Origin: Chitinophagales bacterium
Lineage (GTDB): Bacteria; Bacteroidota; Bacteroidia; Chitinophagales; Chitinophagaceae
Assembly: GCA_013298665.1 (NCBI GenBank)
Contig: JAAFIK010000005.1
Coordinates: forward strand, 92,895 to 156,894
Length of the DNA stretch: 64,000 bases
Direction: 5' to 3'
Shown in pieces: positions 19,146 to 28,081 of the stretch. The first letter of the stretch is position 1; each line of letters begins with the position of its first letter. The notes beneath the pieces were generated by a model, which saw only the letters and a list, made by a program, of their open reading frames with translations, searched no databases and was not told the DNA's origin. The translations under genes were made by a program, and so were the position numbers.

Positions 19146-19931
19146 ATGGGCTACAATCTTACCATCATTACCATTTGTTTCAACAACCCTGCGGAGTTGA
19201 TGGCGACTTGTGCCTCGGTGGATGCACAAACCACATCACCTTTTGAGCACCTGATCATTGATGGGTCGAACCAGCCGCAGATTGCCGGATGGCTCAACAG
19301 CACCCCGCAGCCTGCTTACCGCCGGTGGATCTGTGAACGCGACAAGGGTATTGCTGATGCCTTTAACAAGGGGGTCCGCCACAGCAATGGCAACCTGATC
19401 CAGTTCCTCAATTCGGGTGATACATTTTTTAATGCCACAGTGCTTGCAACCGTGCTTTCGCGTTTTACCCCGGGTGCCGGTGCTACCTGGTGCCATGGTA
19501 AAATGCAACTCCAGCGCGGGGGTGAGCGGGTCATCATTGGTAAACCCTTTGAACAACGCAAAGTGTATCGTGGTATGCGTGGTACTTTTCACCCGACGAT
19601 GTTTGTTCAGCAAAATCTTTTTGATGCGTATGGGGGGTTTGATACCAGCCTGCGTATTGCGATGGATTACGATTTTCTGCTGCGCATTGCGGCGGAGCCC
19701 TGTTGCTTTATCGATATGCCGCTGGTGGTTTTTGACCCGGGTGGTGTAAGTACCAATAACTACCTTGCTTCACTGGAAGAGAACAAGCTTTGTTATGAAA
19801 AATATTTTGGCCGATCGGTAAAACTCCTGCTCTGGCAATTCCGGCTGCGGGTGCTTCACCACCTGCTCCACTCCCCTTTCGGACATTTTTTATACCGCCT
19901 GAAAAAAGGTTTAAAGCTGGAAAATGTGTAG
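19146..19931 (+). CDS. Family 2 glycosyltransferase (WcaA/WcaE-like)
   Basis: The 261-residue protein begins MGYNLTIITICFNNPAEL, the start of a GT-A Rossmann-like fold, with HLIIDGSNQ, RDKGIADAFNKGV and a FLNSGDTF region in place of the usual DDD, then HPTMFV and the AMDYDFLLRI acceptor motif. This pattern is characteristic of colanic-acid-type GT2 enzymes. It is followed after only 9 bp by gmd, which has a TAGTTTGC promoter-like stretch at the junction. The neighbour genes for GDP-fucose suggest it could add fucose or act in the same glycan, but this is inference. Confidence 0.88.
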   Translation: MGYNLTIITICFNNPAELMATCASVDAQTTSPFEHLIIDGSNQPQIAGWLNSTPQPAYRRWICERDKGIADAFNKGVRHSNGNLIQFLNSGDTFFNATVLATVLSRFTPGAGATWCHGKMQLQRGGERVIIGKPFEQRKVYRGMRGTFHPTMFVQQNLFDAYGGFDTSLRIAMDYDFLLRIAAEPCCFIDMPLVVFDPGGVSTNNYLASLEENKLCYEKYFGRSVKLLLWQFRLRVLHHLLHSPFGHFLYRLKKGLKLENV

Positions 19932-19940
19932 TTTGCAGCC

Positions 19941-21056
19941 ATGAAAAGAGCATTGATTACAGGGATTACCGGCCAGGATGGAGCATACCTGGCGGAACTG
20001 CTTTTGGAGAAGGGTTATGAGGTGCATGGCATCAAAAGAAGGAGTTCGCTTTTCAATACCCAGCGTATCGATCATATTTACGAAGACCCTCATGTTCCCA
20101 ACCACCGGTTTAAACTGCATTATGGCGACCTGACGGACTCGACCAATATGATCCGCATCATACAGGAGGTACAGCCGGATGAGATTTATAACCTCGGTGC
20201 GATGAGCCATGTACAGGTGAGTTTTGAAGCGCCTGAATATACGGCTAATGCCGATGGTACGGGTACCCTGCGCATTCTTGAAGCGGTGCGTTTGCTGGGG
20301 CTTGCCCAAAAAACCAGGGTTTACCAGGCGTCCACCTCTGAGTTGTATGGCCTGGTACAGGAGATTCCCCAAACAGAAAAGACGCCATTCTATCCCCGCT
20401 CGCCTTATGCTGTGGCGAAGCTGTATGCTTATTGGATAACCGTAAACTACCGGGAGGCTTACCAGATGTTTGCCTGTAACGGGATATTGTTTAACCATGA
20501 GAGTCCGCTGCGGGGGGAAACTTTCGTGACCCGTAAGATTACCCGGGCTGCGGCGCGTATTGCGCTGGGGCTGCAGGACAAACTTTACCTCGGTAACCTT
20601 TCTGCCCAACGCGACTGGGGGCATGCAAAAGATTATGTACAGGCCATGTGGCTGATGCTGCAGCAGGATACGCCTGAAGATTATGTGATTGCCACAGGAG
20701 TGACCACGGAAGTGCGTGAATTTGTGCGTATGGCTTTTGCTGAGCTCGGTATCGAGATTACCTTTGAGGGTACGGGAGCAGAAGAGAAGGGCTATGTGGC
20801 ACGCTGCACCCATGCCGATTACCAGCTTGCTGCGGGTACTGAGGTGGTTTGTGTTGATCCGCGGTATTTCAGGCCTACGGAGGTGGAGTTGCTGATTGGT
20901 GATGCTACCAAGGCCAAAACCAACCTTGGCTGGACGGCTACTTATACGCTCGATGCACTGGTGAAAGAAATGGTGGCTGCGGATACGGCTCTCTTCAAAA
21001 AGGAAAAGCACCTGATGCAGAGCGGGTTCGATATCAAACTTTCAATAGAACATTAA
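19941..21056 (+). CDS. gmd: GDP-mannose 4,6-dehydratase
   Basis: The 371-residue enzyme converts GDP-mannose to GDP-4-keto-6-deoxymannose, the first step to GDP-L-fucose. The NADP-binding [19 protein letters not shown] motif is at the N-terminus, followed by [16 protein letters not shown], and the catalytic residues lie in [10 protein letters not shown] and SPYAVAK (Tyr-x-x-x-Lys). Length and motifs match the family almost throughout. The stop codon shares its last base with the ATG of fcl (TAATG arrangement), which implies tight co-translation. Confidence 0.97.
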   Translation: MKRALITGITGQDGAYLAELLLEKGYEVHGIKRRSSLFNTQRIDHIYEDPHVPNHRFKLHYGDLTDSTNMIRIIQEVQPDEIYNLGAMSHVQVSFEAPEYTANADGTGTLRILEAVRLLGLAQKTRVYQASTSELYGLVQEIPQTEKTPFYPRSPYAVAKLYAYWITVNYREAYQMFACNGILFNHESPLRGETFVTRKITRAAARIALGLQDKLYLGNLSAQRDWGHAKDYVQAMWLMLQQDTPEDYVIATGVTTEVREFVRMAFAELGIEITFEGTGAEEKGYVARCTHADYQLAAGTEVVCVDPRYFRPTEVELLIGDATKAKTNLGWTATYTLDALVKEMVAADTALFKKEKHLMQSGFDIKLSIEH

Positions 21057-21985
21057 TGAACCTTACGGATAAGATTTATGTGGCCGGACACAGGGGCATG
21101 GTGGGTAGTGCCATCTCCCGCAAACTGCGCGCCGCGGGCTATACCAATATTACAGCACGTACTTCTGCGGAGCTTGACCTGCGCAACCAGCAGCAGGTGA
21201 ATGATTTCTTTGCCACCGAACAGCCGGCTTATGTATTTATTGCCGCAGCTAAGGTGGGTGGTATCATGGCCAATAATACTTACAAGGCAGATTTCATCTA
21301 CGATAACCTGATGATTGAGGCCAATCTCATTCACGCGGCTTACCAGCAGAGGGTGAAGAAACTCCTTTTTCTCGGCTCTTCGTGCATTTATCCTAAAATG
21401 GCACCACAGCCGCTGCATGAAGATTATCTGCTGAGTGGCTACCTGGAACCCACCAATGAGGCTTATGCCATTGCCAAGATTGCGGGGATCAAGCTTTGCG
21501 AATACTACCGCGAGCAGTATGGCTGTAATTTTATCAGTGCCATGCCCACAAATCTCTATGGGTCTAATGACAATTATGATCTTCAGCAGTCGCACGTAAT
21601 TCCGGCACTGATCCGTAAGTTTCACGAAGCGAAAGTGAACCGATTGCCTTCGGTAACCATCTGGGGTACGGGCAATCCGAGGCGTGAATTTTTGTATGTG
21701 GATGATCTTGCGGATGCCTGTCTTTACCTGATGCAGCATTACAATGATGCACAGTTTATCAATATCGGCAGTGGTCACGATATCTCTATACAGGCCCTGG
21801 CTTTACTGGTACAGCAAACGGTGGACTACCACTGCGAGCTGGTGTTTGACAGTACCAAGCCGGATGGCACACCGCGTAAACTGATGGATGTAACGAAACT
21901 GAATACCCTGGGCTGGCATTATACGACTTCCCTTGAGGAGGGGCTTGCGAAGACTTACGCGGATTTTTTGGGATCAGGTACATAG
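21056..21985 (+). CDS. fcl: GDP-L-fucose synthase (epimerase/reductase)
   Basis: The 309-residue short-chain-type enzyme turns the Gmd product into GDP-L-fucose. Motifs are the nucleotide-binding [27 protein letters not shown] and the catalytic [10 protein letters not shown], plus [13 protein letters not shown] and [14 protein letters not shown], all typical of Fcl/WcaG. It overlaps gmd by one base. With gmd it supplies GDP-fucose for surface glycans; the two upstream glycosyltransferases are likely users. The next gene begins 250 bp later. Confidence 0.97.
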   Translation: MNLTDKIYVAGHRGMVGSAISRKLRAAGYTNITARTSAELDLRNQQQVNDFFATEQPAYVFIAAAKVGGIMANNTYKADFIYDNLMIEANLIHAAYQQRVKKLLFLGSSCIYPKMAPQPLHEDYLLSGYLEPTNEAYAIAKIAGIKLCEYYREQYGCNFISAMPTNLYGSNDNYDLQQSHVIPALIRKFHEAKVNRLPSVTIWGTGNPRREFLYVDDLADACLYLMQHYNDAQFINIGSGHDISIQALALLVQQTVDYHCELVFDSTKPDGTPRKLMDVTKLNTLGWHYTTSLEEGLAKTYADFLGSGT

Positions 21986-22101
21986 TGTACAAAATTCTGC
22001 TTTGCCATTTTCCCCCTACCCTTTTACGCCATTCTTAGCAGGGTCTTTCTGAAGTTTTCAATTTTCCCCCGATCTGACAGGTTGTGCAACCTTCAATTCA
22101 T

Positions 22102-22225
22102 TTTATTGTTAGAAAATAGTACTGCTTACTGATTTACAGCAATGGTTCTTTTTCGGGCAGTATCAATATCCTACTCCAGCTATACTGTATTTTAATAGTG
22201 CTATTTCCTGATTTCTAACAATAAA
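22102..22225. repeat. 14-bp perfect inverted repeat framing the leader of the S74 gene
   Basis: TTTATTGTTAGAAA at 22102-22115 is exactly complementary to TTTCTAACAATAAA at 22212-22225, with 96 bp between, and the second arm ends 10 bp before the ATG at 22236. A shorter imperfect palindrome, AGGTTG-TG-CAACCT, lies at 22079-22092. The long pair could fold in the mRNA leader or mark the ends of a small inserted element. The rest of the 21986-22235 gap shows nothing else. Confidence 0.7.
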
Positions 22226-22235
22226 CACAAACATC

Positions 22236-24059
22236 ATGATGAACATTCGACGTTTTCACACAAGTTCTTTTCCGGGGCGTAAGAGGGTTGTACTGGCTGC
22301 TGCACTGCTGCTGGGTGTTGCTGCGCATGCCCAGCAATGGGATGGCAACAACAACACTACCGATTCGATTTTCCGAACGGGCAAAGTGGTTATCGGGCGC
22401 AACCTGACGACTGCACCGATTACCCTGAATGCCAAATTTCAGGTAGAGGGCGGACCGGTTGCGCAGGTGCAATCCGGCATTTACGGTTCATTTTCCGGTG
22501 GCGGCATTACTTCCAGCAGGCCGAGTAAATGGATTGGTCTGGGGAATGCAGGTACTATTTTTGCACCCATTTCCACTACTTATGGCCTTGCCATCAACAG
22601 CGGGCCGGAGTATGCGTTTTATAACCTGGTGGATACCACACGTAATCTGGCTACGCGCGACCTGATTGCGGGCTTTGGCACCAATGGTACGGGTATCGAT
22701 TCTAACCAGCGTTTTCTGTTTCGCTATTTTACGGGTGTTCCGATTACGGGTGGTGGTGTTGCTCCCGTGATCAACCGCGATATCATGGCTTTGCGGCCGG
22801 ATGGCAGTGTGGGCATCAATGAAACGAATCCTTCTTCAACGCTATTTGTCAATGCCATCAATTCGGGGGCAAGGTTTAAGGCGGCTACTGTGCTGAACGA
22901 GCAGATTGGTACGGGGCAAACCTTTTCGGCTATTGGTGCACAGGGCAACAGTAATACGCCGTTGAATGTATTTGGTTTCCGCTCGCAGATCGGTACGGGC
23001 ACGACCAGGGTGGCGGTTGACCTGCAGGTGAACAGAACGCCGCAGGCTCCACTGAATGCCACCGGTGCGCCCCCAACACAGGAGGCCGAACTGGTATGGC
23101 AGGACTTAGATTTTCCCGGGCCGGTTATTGGCATGGGTAATGTTCCTACTGCGGCCAATGCAACGACTTTTGACCGGTTCAGTATTTTCTTCCGCTCGGG
23201 CAGCACCAATTTCAGCGACCGCTCAAGGGTGATGACGCTGCTGGCCAATGGTACGATGGGGATCAATACGCGGAATGTAAATCCGGTTACCGTGGCTACG
23301 GGTTTGATTGCGGTGGGTGGCTCACCGGCGGTAAGTGATATCAACCTCGATATCCCGAACGGGGGTGTAAGGGCGATTGGTTATTACCGCCTGTCGGATG
23401 GCCGCCTGAAGAAGGGTACGGCCACGCTTACCACGGCATTGACAAAGATCAAGGCATTGCGCGGGGTGAGTTATGCGTTTACGGGTATGGACAAAAAGTC
23501 AGACATCCCCACTTTTGGTTTTATTGCACAGGAGGCCATGAAGGTGGTACCGGAGCTTGTGGTTACGACCAATGATGGTATGATGGCGATTGATTATGAT
23601 GGTTTTATTCCATTGCTGATGGAGGGTATTAAAGAACAACAGGCCATTATTGATGCCCAGGAAAAAAAGATGGTGGCTACACAACAACAGGTAGAAAAGC
23701 TCTACAAATTACTGGGTATTGATCCGAATGCGCCGTTGCCTGCCACTGATAATGCCACCACAGGATTGAAAACGATTGTTGAGAACAATCCTGAATTTCC
23801 GAATACGCGTTTGCTGCAGAACAAGCCCAACCCTGCAAGTGGTGTGACGTATATTGAGTACACGCTCAATGATGCGGGTACGCCATTGCTGACGATCAGT
23901 GATCTTTCGGGGAATGCGCGCAAGGTATTTAACAACCTGCAGCGTGGCAGCAACCGGGTGGTACTCAACACGGGTGACCTTACGCCGGGTATTTACACGT
24001 ATACGCTCACCATTAATGGTAAGGTAGCGGGTAGCCGTACGATGGTGATTTCGAGGTAA
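22236..24059 (+). CDS. Secreted protein with S74 intramolecular chaperone domain and T9SS type A sorting tail
   Basis: The 607-residue protein starts with a signal peptide (to about residue 33, LLLGVAAHAQQ). A long beta-rich region is followed by a Peptidase_S74-like chaperone domain (about 390-455: SDGRLKKGTATLTTALTKI, LRGVSYAFTG, IPTFGFIAQEAMKVVPELV), a short coiled coil (about 465-490), and a T9SS type A sorting domain (last 80 residues: LLQNKPNPASGVTYIEYTL, GIYTYTLTINGKVAGSRTMVISR). S74 domains assist trimerisation of phage-tail-like fibres and then self-cleave; fusion to a T9SS tail suggests a trimeric cell-surface fibre or adhesin. A terminator-like hairpin follows at 24085. Confidence 0.88.
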   Translation: MMNIRRFHTSSFPGRKRVVLAAALLLGVAAHAQQWDGNNNTTDSIFRTGKVVIGRNLTTAPITLNAKFQVEGGPVAQVQSGIYGSFSGGGITSSRPSKWIGLGNAGTIFAPISTTYGLAINSGPEYAFYNLVDTTRNLATRDLIAGFGTNGTGIDSNQRFLFRYFTGVPITGGGVAPVINRDIMALRPDGSVGINETNPSSTLFVNAINSGARFKAATVLNEQIGTGQTFSAIGAQGNSNTPLNVFGFRSQIGTGTTRVAVDLQVNRTPQAPLNATGAPPTQEAELVWQDLDFPGPVIGMGNVPTAANATTFDRFSIFFRSGSTNFSDRSRVMTLLANGTMGINTRNVNPVTVATGLIAVGGSPAVSDINLDIPNGGVRAIGYYRLSDGRLKKGTATLTTALTKIKALRGVSYAFTGMDKKSDIPTFGFIAQEAMKVVPELVVTTNDGMMAIDYDGFIPLLMEGIKEQQAIIDAQEKKMVATQQQVEKLYKLLGIDPNAPLPATDNATTGLKTIVENNPEFPNTRLLQNKPNPASGVTYIEYTLNDAGTPLLTISDLSGNARKVFNNLQRGSNRVVLNTGDLTPGIYTYTLTINGKVAGSRTMVISR

Positions 24060-24084
24060 GTGAGACGATCCACTATATATACAC

Positions 24085-24114
24085 CAAAGGGCTGGTCTGC
24101 TGACCGGCCTTTTG
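24085..24114 (+). terminator. Probable terminator after the S74 protein gene
   Basis: An imperfect stem (AAAGGGCTGGTC with GACCGGCCTTT) followed by TTTTGCTTTT lies 26 bp after the stop codon. Confidence 0.6.
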
Positions 24115-24132
24115 CTTTTGTATTATTGTGCG

Positions 24133-24440
24133 GGTAGTGATCAGGATTATCCTCATCATGTATTCTTTTCTTTTTGCCTCCGCTGATGCTGCGTCCCTGA
24201 TGCTGCGATCTGGGCGTACCGCCCGACGCTAAAGGCCGGGATTCATAAAATCAGGGTGTACCACTCCAAAAAGAAACAAAAAAGAGACCCGAAACTTATT
24301 ACCGCCTTCCGATAGCTATCGGAATCGGGGCAGCACTGATTAAGCTTTTGCACTACCCGTGCGTTCCGCTCGGCAAGTGTATCCTCATCTCCGATAGCTA
24401 TCGGAGATGAGGATACATCTGCGCAAGGATTAGCGCGAGG
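24133..24440. repeat. Intergenic repeat, copy a
   Basis: This is the longest of three diverged direct copies in the 24060-25304 gap. It begins GGTAGTGATCAGGATTATCC, contains AAAGAAACAAAAAAGAGACC, the 18-bp palindrome TTCCGATAGCTATCGGAA (24307-24324), a GTGCGTTCCGCTCGGCAAG block and ends GATTAGCGCGAGG. No coding frame is supported. A second, 38-bp palindrome is embedded near its end (24379-24416). Confidence 0.75.
24379..24416. repeat. 38-bp perfect palindrome
   Basis: Positions 24379-24416 are a perfect inverted repeat with no loop, centred on TCCGATAGCTATCGGA and extended on both sides by CTCAT/ATGAG and GTATC/GATAC. It could form a long hairpin in RNA or a cruciform in DNA. It replaces a non-palindromic segment found at the same place in copy c. 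Confidence 0.85.
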
Positions 24441-24471
24441 TTTTCAATTTTTCGTTCTCAATGTTGGGTGA

Positions 24472-24650
24472 GGTAGTGATTATGATTATCCTCATATGAT
24501 GTTCTGTTACTTTTTGCCTCTCCAAAAAGTAACCAAAAAAGAGACCCGAAACCCATTACCGCTGGTTTCGGGGCAGCATTGATTAAGCTTTTGTACTACT
24601 GTAAACTCACCTTCAGTAATACTACATCTTAGCGAAGATCAGCGCTTTTA
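24472..24650. repeat. Intergenic repeat, copy b (short)
   Basis: This copy starts GGTAGTGATTATGATTATCC and keeps the CAAAAAGTAACCAAAAAAG and GAGACCCGAAACCC blocks and an AATACTACATCT tail, but lacks the TTCCGATAG palindrome and the GTGCGTTCCG block of the other copies. CTTTTTG/CAAAAAG in its first half can pair as a small hairpin. Confidence 0.65.
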
Positions 24651-24662
24651 CTGTTGAATGCA

Positions 24663-24900
24663 GGTAGTTATTATGATTATCCTCATCATGTATTCTTTTC
24701 TTTTGCCTCCGCTGATGCTTCGATCTGGGCGTACCGCTCCAAAAAGAAACAAAAAAGAGACCCGAAACTTATTACCGCCTTCCGATAGCTATCGGAATCG
24801 GGGCAGCACCGATGTGGCTTTTGTGCTACCCGTGCGTTCCGCTCGGCAAGTGTATCTTCATCTTCGGTAATACTACATCTGCGCAAGGATTAGCGCGAGG
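24663..24900. repeat. Intergenic repeat, copy c
   Basis: This copy parallels copy a: GGTAGTTATTATGATTATCC, AAAAAGAAACAAAAAAGAG, the 18-bp palindrome again at 24780-24797, GTGCGTTCCGCTCGG and the end GATTAGCGCGAGG. Between 24901 and 25304 I see only an A/T-rich stretch with a loose GGGC/GCCC inverted repeat (about 25038-25072) and no gene. Confidence 0.7.
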
Positions 24901-25304
24901 CTTGTGAAAATTTGTGTTTTAATGGTCGTTTTTACCCCCAAAAAGCAGCATTTTTGGCCGGATGGGTGGTGCATTTTTTCAGAAAAACGGGGCAAAATGG
25001 CCTCTCCAAAAATCCTGTTTTTTGATATAAATCAAAAAAAAGGGCGTTTTTTGAAAATAAATGGCCCTTTGTGATTTTTTTATGACCTGTTTCCCCATAT
25101 TTGTTTTGATATCAAGGTTGTTATCGGCAGCACAAATCCGGATTTGCTAATGCTTTTTTTGAGGCTGTCTGCAGGGGTCTTTTGGTGGGGCCGGGGGTGT
25201 TTTACCGGGCTGCAAAACCCGCTTTGTTTTGCAGGGGTAAGTGCCTTTGGATTTGCCAGGGGATTTCTGCGGGGGGCTTCGTTAAACACTAAATTTAAAA
25301 CAAA

Positions 25305-26048
25305 ATGAAAACGATTCATGAGTCGGGTCATGCCATACAGGCTGCCCGGCTGGAAAAAATGGTTGCGGCCTGTATTTCGTACGGGACGCAGTACCAACCT
25401 GCCAATGCTTTGCTGACGGTGAAGTCGCTCAAGGGCTTGCAAAAAGCAGCGGAGGGGTGGTTGGATGAAGACAGGCGTGTGAAGGCTTTGCTGAACCGGG
25501 CCACCAATGACCGGGAGGTATTGTATGGCGATTTAAAAGGGCTTTCAACGCGTATTGTAAATGCGCTGGGTACCGGGGATGTGCTGGAGCAGACCTTAGC
25601 TGATGCCCGGGCGGTAAACCGGAAGATTCAGGGGCAGCGGGCGGCTCGCCTGCCGAAAAAAGAAGCGCCTGCGGAGGGGGCAGCCGAAGGGCCCCGGACG
25701 ATTTCGGCGAGCCAGACCAGTTTTGATAACCAGGCGGGGCATTTTGGCCGGTTGATTAAGCTGGTGCAGGAGGAAGCGGGTTATGCGCCTAATGAAAGTG
25801 AGTTGTCGGTAGCGGGTTTGCAAAAGCGGTACGACCTGATGCTGGCAGCAAACAAGGCCGTGGTAAACTGGCGGGTGACGGCTTCGGATACTGAAACCAA
25901 ACGGGATGGGGTACTGTACAGCGACCCGGACAGTGTTTACGAGCGTAGCCGGAAGGTGAAGCGGTATGTAAAGTCTGTTTTCGGGAGTACGAGTGCGGAG
26001 TATAAACTGGTGAGTGGGTTGATTTTTAAGAATCGTGCCAGGTATTGA
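25305..26048 (+). CDS. Conserved Bacteroidota protein of unknown function
   Basis: The 247-residue protein begins MKTIHESGHAIQAARLEKMV, a start I recognise from an uncharacterised soluble protein type in Bacteroidota. It is almost wholly helical, with two similar-looking helical halves (about 1-110 and 140-247) joined by an Ala/Pro/Glu-rich linker (KKEAPAEGAAEGP). There is no signal peptide, membrane helix or catalytic motif. A perfect hairpin terminator at 26092 follows, and a 21-bp tandem array starts soon after. It sits at the left border of the accessory region. Function is unknown. Confidence 0.75.
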   Translation: MKTIHESGHAIQAARLEKMVAACISYGTQYQPANALLTVKSLKGLQKAAEGWLDEDRRVKALLNRATNDREVLYGDLKGLSTRIVNALGTGDVLEQTLADARAVNRKIQGQRAARLPKKEAPAEGAAEGPRTISASQTSFDNQAGHFGRLIKLVQEEAGYAPNESELSVAGLQKRYDLMLAANKAVVNWRVTASDTETKRDGVLYSDPDSVYERSRKVKRYVKSVFGSTSAEYKLVSGLIFKNRARY

Positions 26049-26091
26049 GTGGGGATTTATGGTTTTCCACTACCGCGAAACATTGACTGTG

Positions 26092-26121
26092 GTAAAACGC
26101 TCCGGTAACGGGGCGTTTTAC
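26092..26121 (+). terminator. Rho-independent terminator
   Basis: The stem GTAAAACGCTCC / GGGGCGTTTTAC (one G-T pair) with a 6-nt loop, followed by TTTGGTTT, lies 43 bp after the stop codon at 26048. Confidence 0.8.
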
Positions 26122-26204
26122 TTTGGTTTACCGGCGGAGGATTGTTGTATTAGGGGGCGTATTATGCGCTTGCTACCGGGATATTTTTTTTATTTTAAAG
26201 GTGG

Positions 26205-26666
26205 GCTACTTTTACTCCCATGCTATTTATTGTTGCTACCGTGAGTTCTACTTTTACTACCACCGGTTCTATTTGATCTACTGCGATTTCCATTTTTCCT
26301 ACTATGGGTTCTACTTTTACTACCACTGGTTCTATTTTTCCTACCACAAGTTCTATTTTATCTACTGCGATTTCTATTTTTCCTACCACAAGTTCTATTT
26401 TATCTACTGCGATTTCTATTTTTCCTACCACAAGTTCTATTTTATCTACTACGATTTCTACTTTTACTACTGTGGGTTCTATTTTTCCTACTGCGAGTTT
26501 TACTTTTACTACTGTGGGTTCTATTTTTCCTACTGCGGGTTCTATTTTTCCTACTGCGAGTTCTATTTTTCCTACTGCAGGTTCTATTTTTCCTACTGCG
26601 GGTTCTATTTTTCCTACTGCGAGTTCTATTTTATTTACCGTGTTTTCTGTTGCAACTGTGAGTGAC
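26205..26666. repeat. 21-bp tandem array, 22 units in perfect register
   Basis: Twenty-two units of exactly 21 bp, of the type TCTATTTTTCCTACTGCGGG plus one base, run without a single insertion or deletion. In the middle (about 26331-26457) two variants alternate, giving a 42-bp higher-order period. The array is pyrimidine-rich on the plus strand. All three plus frames and one minus frame are open through it (heptapeptides GSIFPTA or VGKIEPA), but there is no plausible start or non-repetitive coding flank, so I treat it as non-coding. The unit length equals that of the unrelated array at 1459-1815. Confidence 0.93.
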
Positions 26667-27060
26667 GACAGCGGTTATCGGTAGACGGAATACAGTAATA
26701 CTCCTGTTGAGCAAGGACAAGCGCGATGGCTTACAAAAATTTGAAATGCGCCCGCTCCCTTGAGGCACTACAAACGGTTCAGGATTATTGTACTGGTGGA
26801 ACAAGCCAAAATAAACATAGCCGGCAAGATGTGTCAATACCTGACTTCCTGTACATTGAATGGATTACCGATAGAATTGTATTGCCGGGGGCATGGGTCA
26901 AAACCGGCTTATGGTTATTACCGGTGTAAAATGCTGCACCCGGAAAACGGGCAAAAGGATGAATGACCAGAAAAAAGCGCAGGAATGACCAAAAAATATA
27001 AAACTTCTTTATATTGCGGTACCCAAAACTAAAACAGAAAAACAGTAATATCTTCGAACA
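26667..27060. other. No gene recognised
   Basis: This 394-bp stretch between the tandem array and the radC-like gene holds only short overlapping frames without recognisable products. The AT-rich segment just before 27061 probably carries the promoter of the RadC-like gene. Confidence 0.5.
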
Positions 27061-27702
27061 ATGAACGCCAAACTCCGTAAAGACCAGTTAGCAAAAGTAA
27101 TAAGGTACGCTGATGACCTGTACCCCGTTATGCAGAACATACTGATGCGGGAAAATAAGATACGCCGCGCCATTGAGCATTTTTGGGTGGCCAGCCTCGA
27201 TGTAAAGCGCAGGCTGCTGAATGTGGAGCTGGTGAATATTGGCGGGGTAAGGCATGTAAATATTGAGCCACCGGAAATATTCCGTATTGCCATTTACAAG
27301 GCGGCGGTATCGGTAGTACTGGTACACAACCACCCCAGCGGTATGTTAGAGCCATCCGGGGAAGATTTCAATTTTACCGACCGCCTTATTAAGGTGGGTA
27401 AACTGCTCAACATCAAAGTAGTGGATCACCTCATCATTACCGAAACGGATTACCTGAGTATGGAGGAGCAGGGCATTATGGAGCGGCTTAAAAAAAGCGG
27501 CCTGTATGAGATAACGCTGAAAGAATCGGAAGACATGAAGGCATGGCGGGAGGAGGCGCTGAAGCGGAAGGCTAAAGAGGAAAACTCGCGGGCTATTGCA
27601 ATGCGTATGCTTGAAAGAGGAATTGCGGTAGAGGATATTGTTTTGTTTACCAAATTGCGTAAGAGTAGTGTGGAGAAGATGAGGCGGGAGATGGGGGGAT
27701 GA
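27061..27702 (+). CDS. RadC-like JAB/MPN-domain protein
   Basis: The 213-residue protein has a RadC-type JAB domain (about residues 25-140) with the zinc-binding JAMM signature: HNHPSG at about residues 87-92, then Ser and Asp in EPSGED, giving His-x-His-x10-Asp. The N-terminal helix-hairpin-helix part of full-length RadC is reduced to a short helix. The C-terminal 45 residues (KRKAKEENSRAIAMRMLERGIAVEDIVLFTKL) are an extra helical tail that resembles the end segment of some transposase/nuclease families. RadC-like proteins of this short form are common on mobile islands; despite the name a repair role is not established. It marks the left side of the accessory region here. Confidence 0.88.
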   Translation: MNAKLRKDQLAKVIRYADDLYPVMQNILMRENKIRRAIEHFWVASLDVKRRLLNVELVNIGGVRHVNIEPPEIFRIAIYKAAVSVVLVHNHPSGMLEPSGEDFNFTDRLIKVGKLLNIKVVDHLIITETDYLSMEEQGIMERLKKSGLYEITLKESEDMKAWREEALKRKAKEENSRAIAMRMLERGIAVEDIVLFTKLRKSSVEKMRREMGG

Positions 27703-28081
27703 CAGGCCGGATGATTGTTGGCTCAACTGGCATTACCTGACATTCGCATGAATGGTATGGAAAGTTTAAACCAGTTTGTACATTAAGGAACCATTGAGCC
27801 ATGTTGGTATGACAACCACCGGGCGGTACCTGCACGTATAAAAGGATGCTTTAATCGATATTGTAAGTGCGCTTGATGGTTTGTGAATAACAGCCGATAT
27901 TTTAACAGTGAAGTTGTATTTGCGACACCGGAAAATTGGAAACAATACAAAAAACGACATATAAAACAATTGATCATCAGCAAGTTAGAAACTGGGATTA
28001 TCGGAAGGGTAAGTTCTACAATACTAATGTTGGCAGAAAGTCGTCGGAGTGGCAATATTTATCTATTTAAATAGAGGAATA
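27703..28081. other. No gene recognised; AT-rich leader of the first cassette-like gene
   Basis: The stretch holds an 8-bp inverted repeat TGGCTCAA/TTGAGCCA about 70 bp apart (near 27718 and 27793) and a TTGTATTTGC promoter-like element near 27913. Base composition drops in GC over its length. I found no copy of the cassette repeat here, so the left border of the array is not defined. Confidence 0.5.

Noticed and set aside
26205..26666. CRISPR array, and likewise at 1459-1815
   Set aside because: Units follow each other directly with no spacers, and there are no cas genes in the window.
26123..26684. Plus-strand frames of 126-180 residues made of heptapeptides
   Set aside because: They are a by-product of a 21-bp repeat with no stop codons; all three plus frames are open and none has coding flanks.
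26726..26966. Two overlapping 67-68-residue frames before the RadC-like gene
   Set aside because: They overlap in different frames, match nothing I know and have no start-site support.
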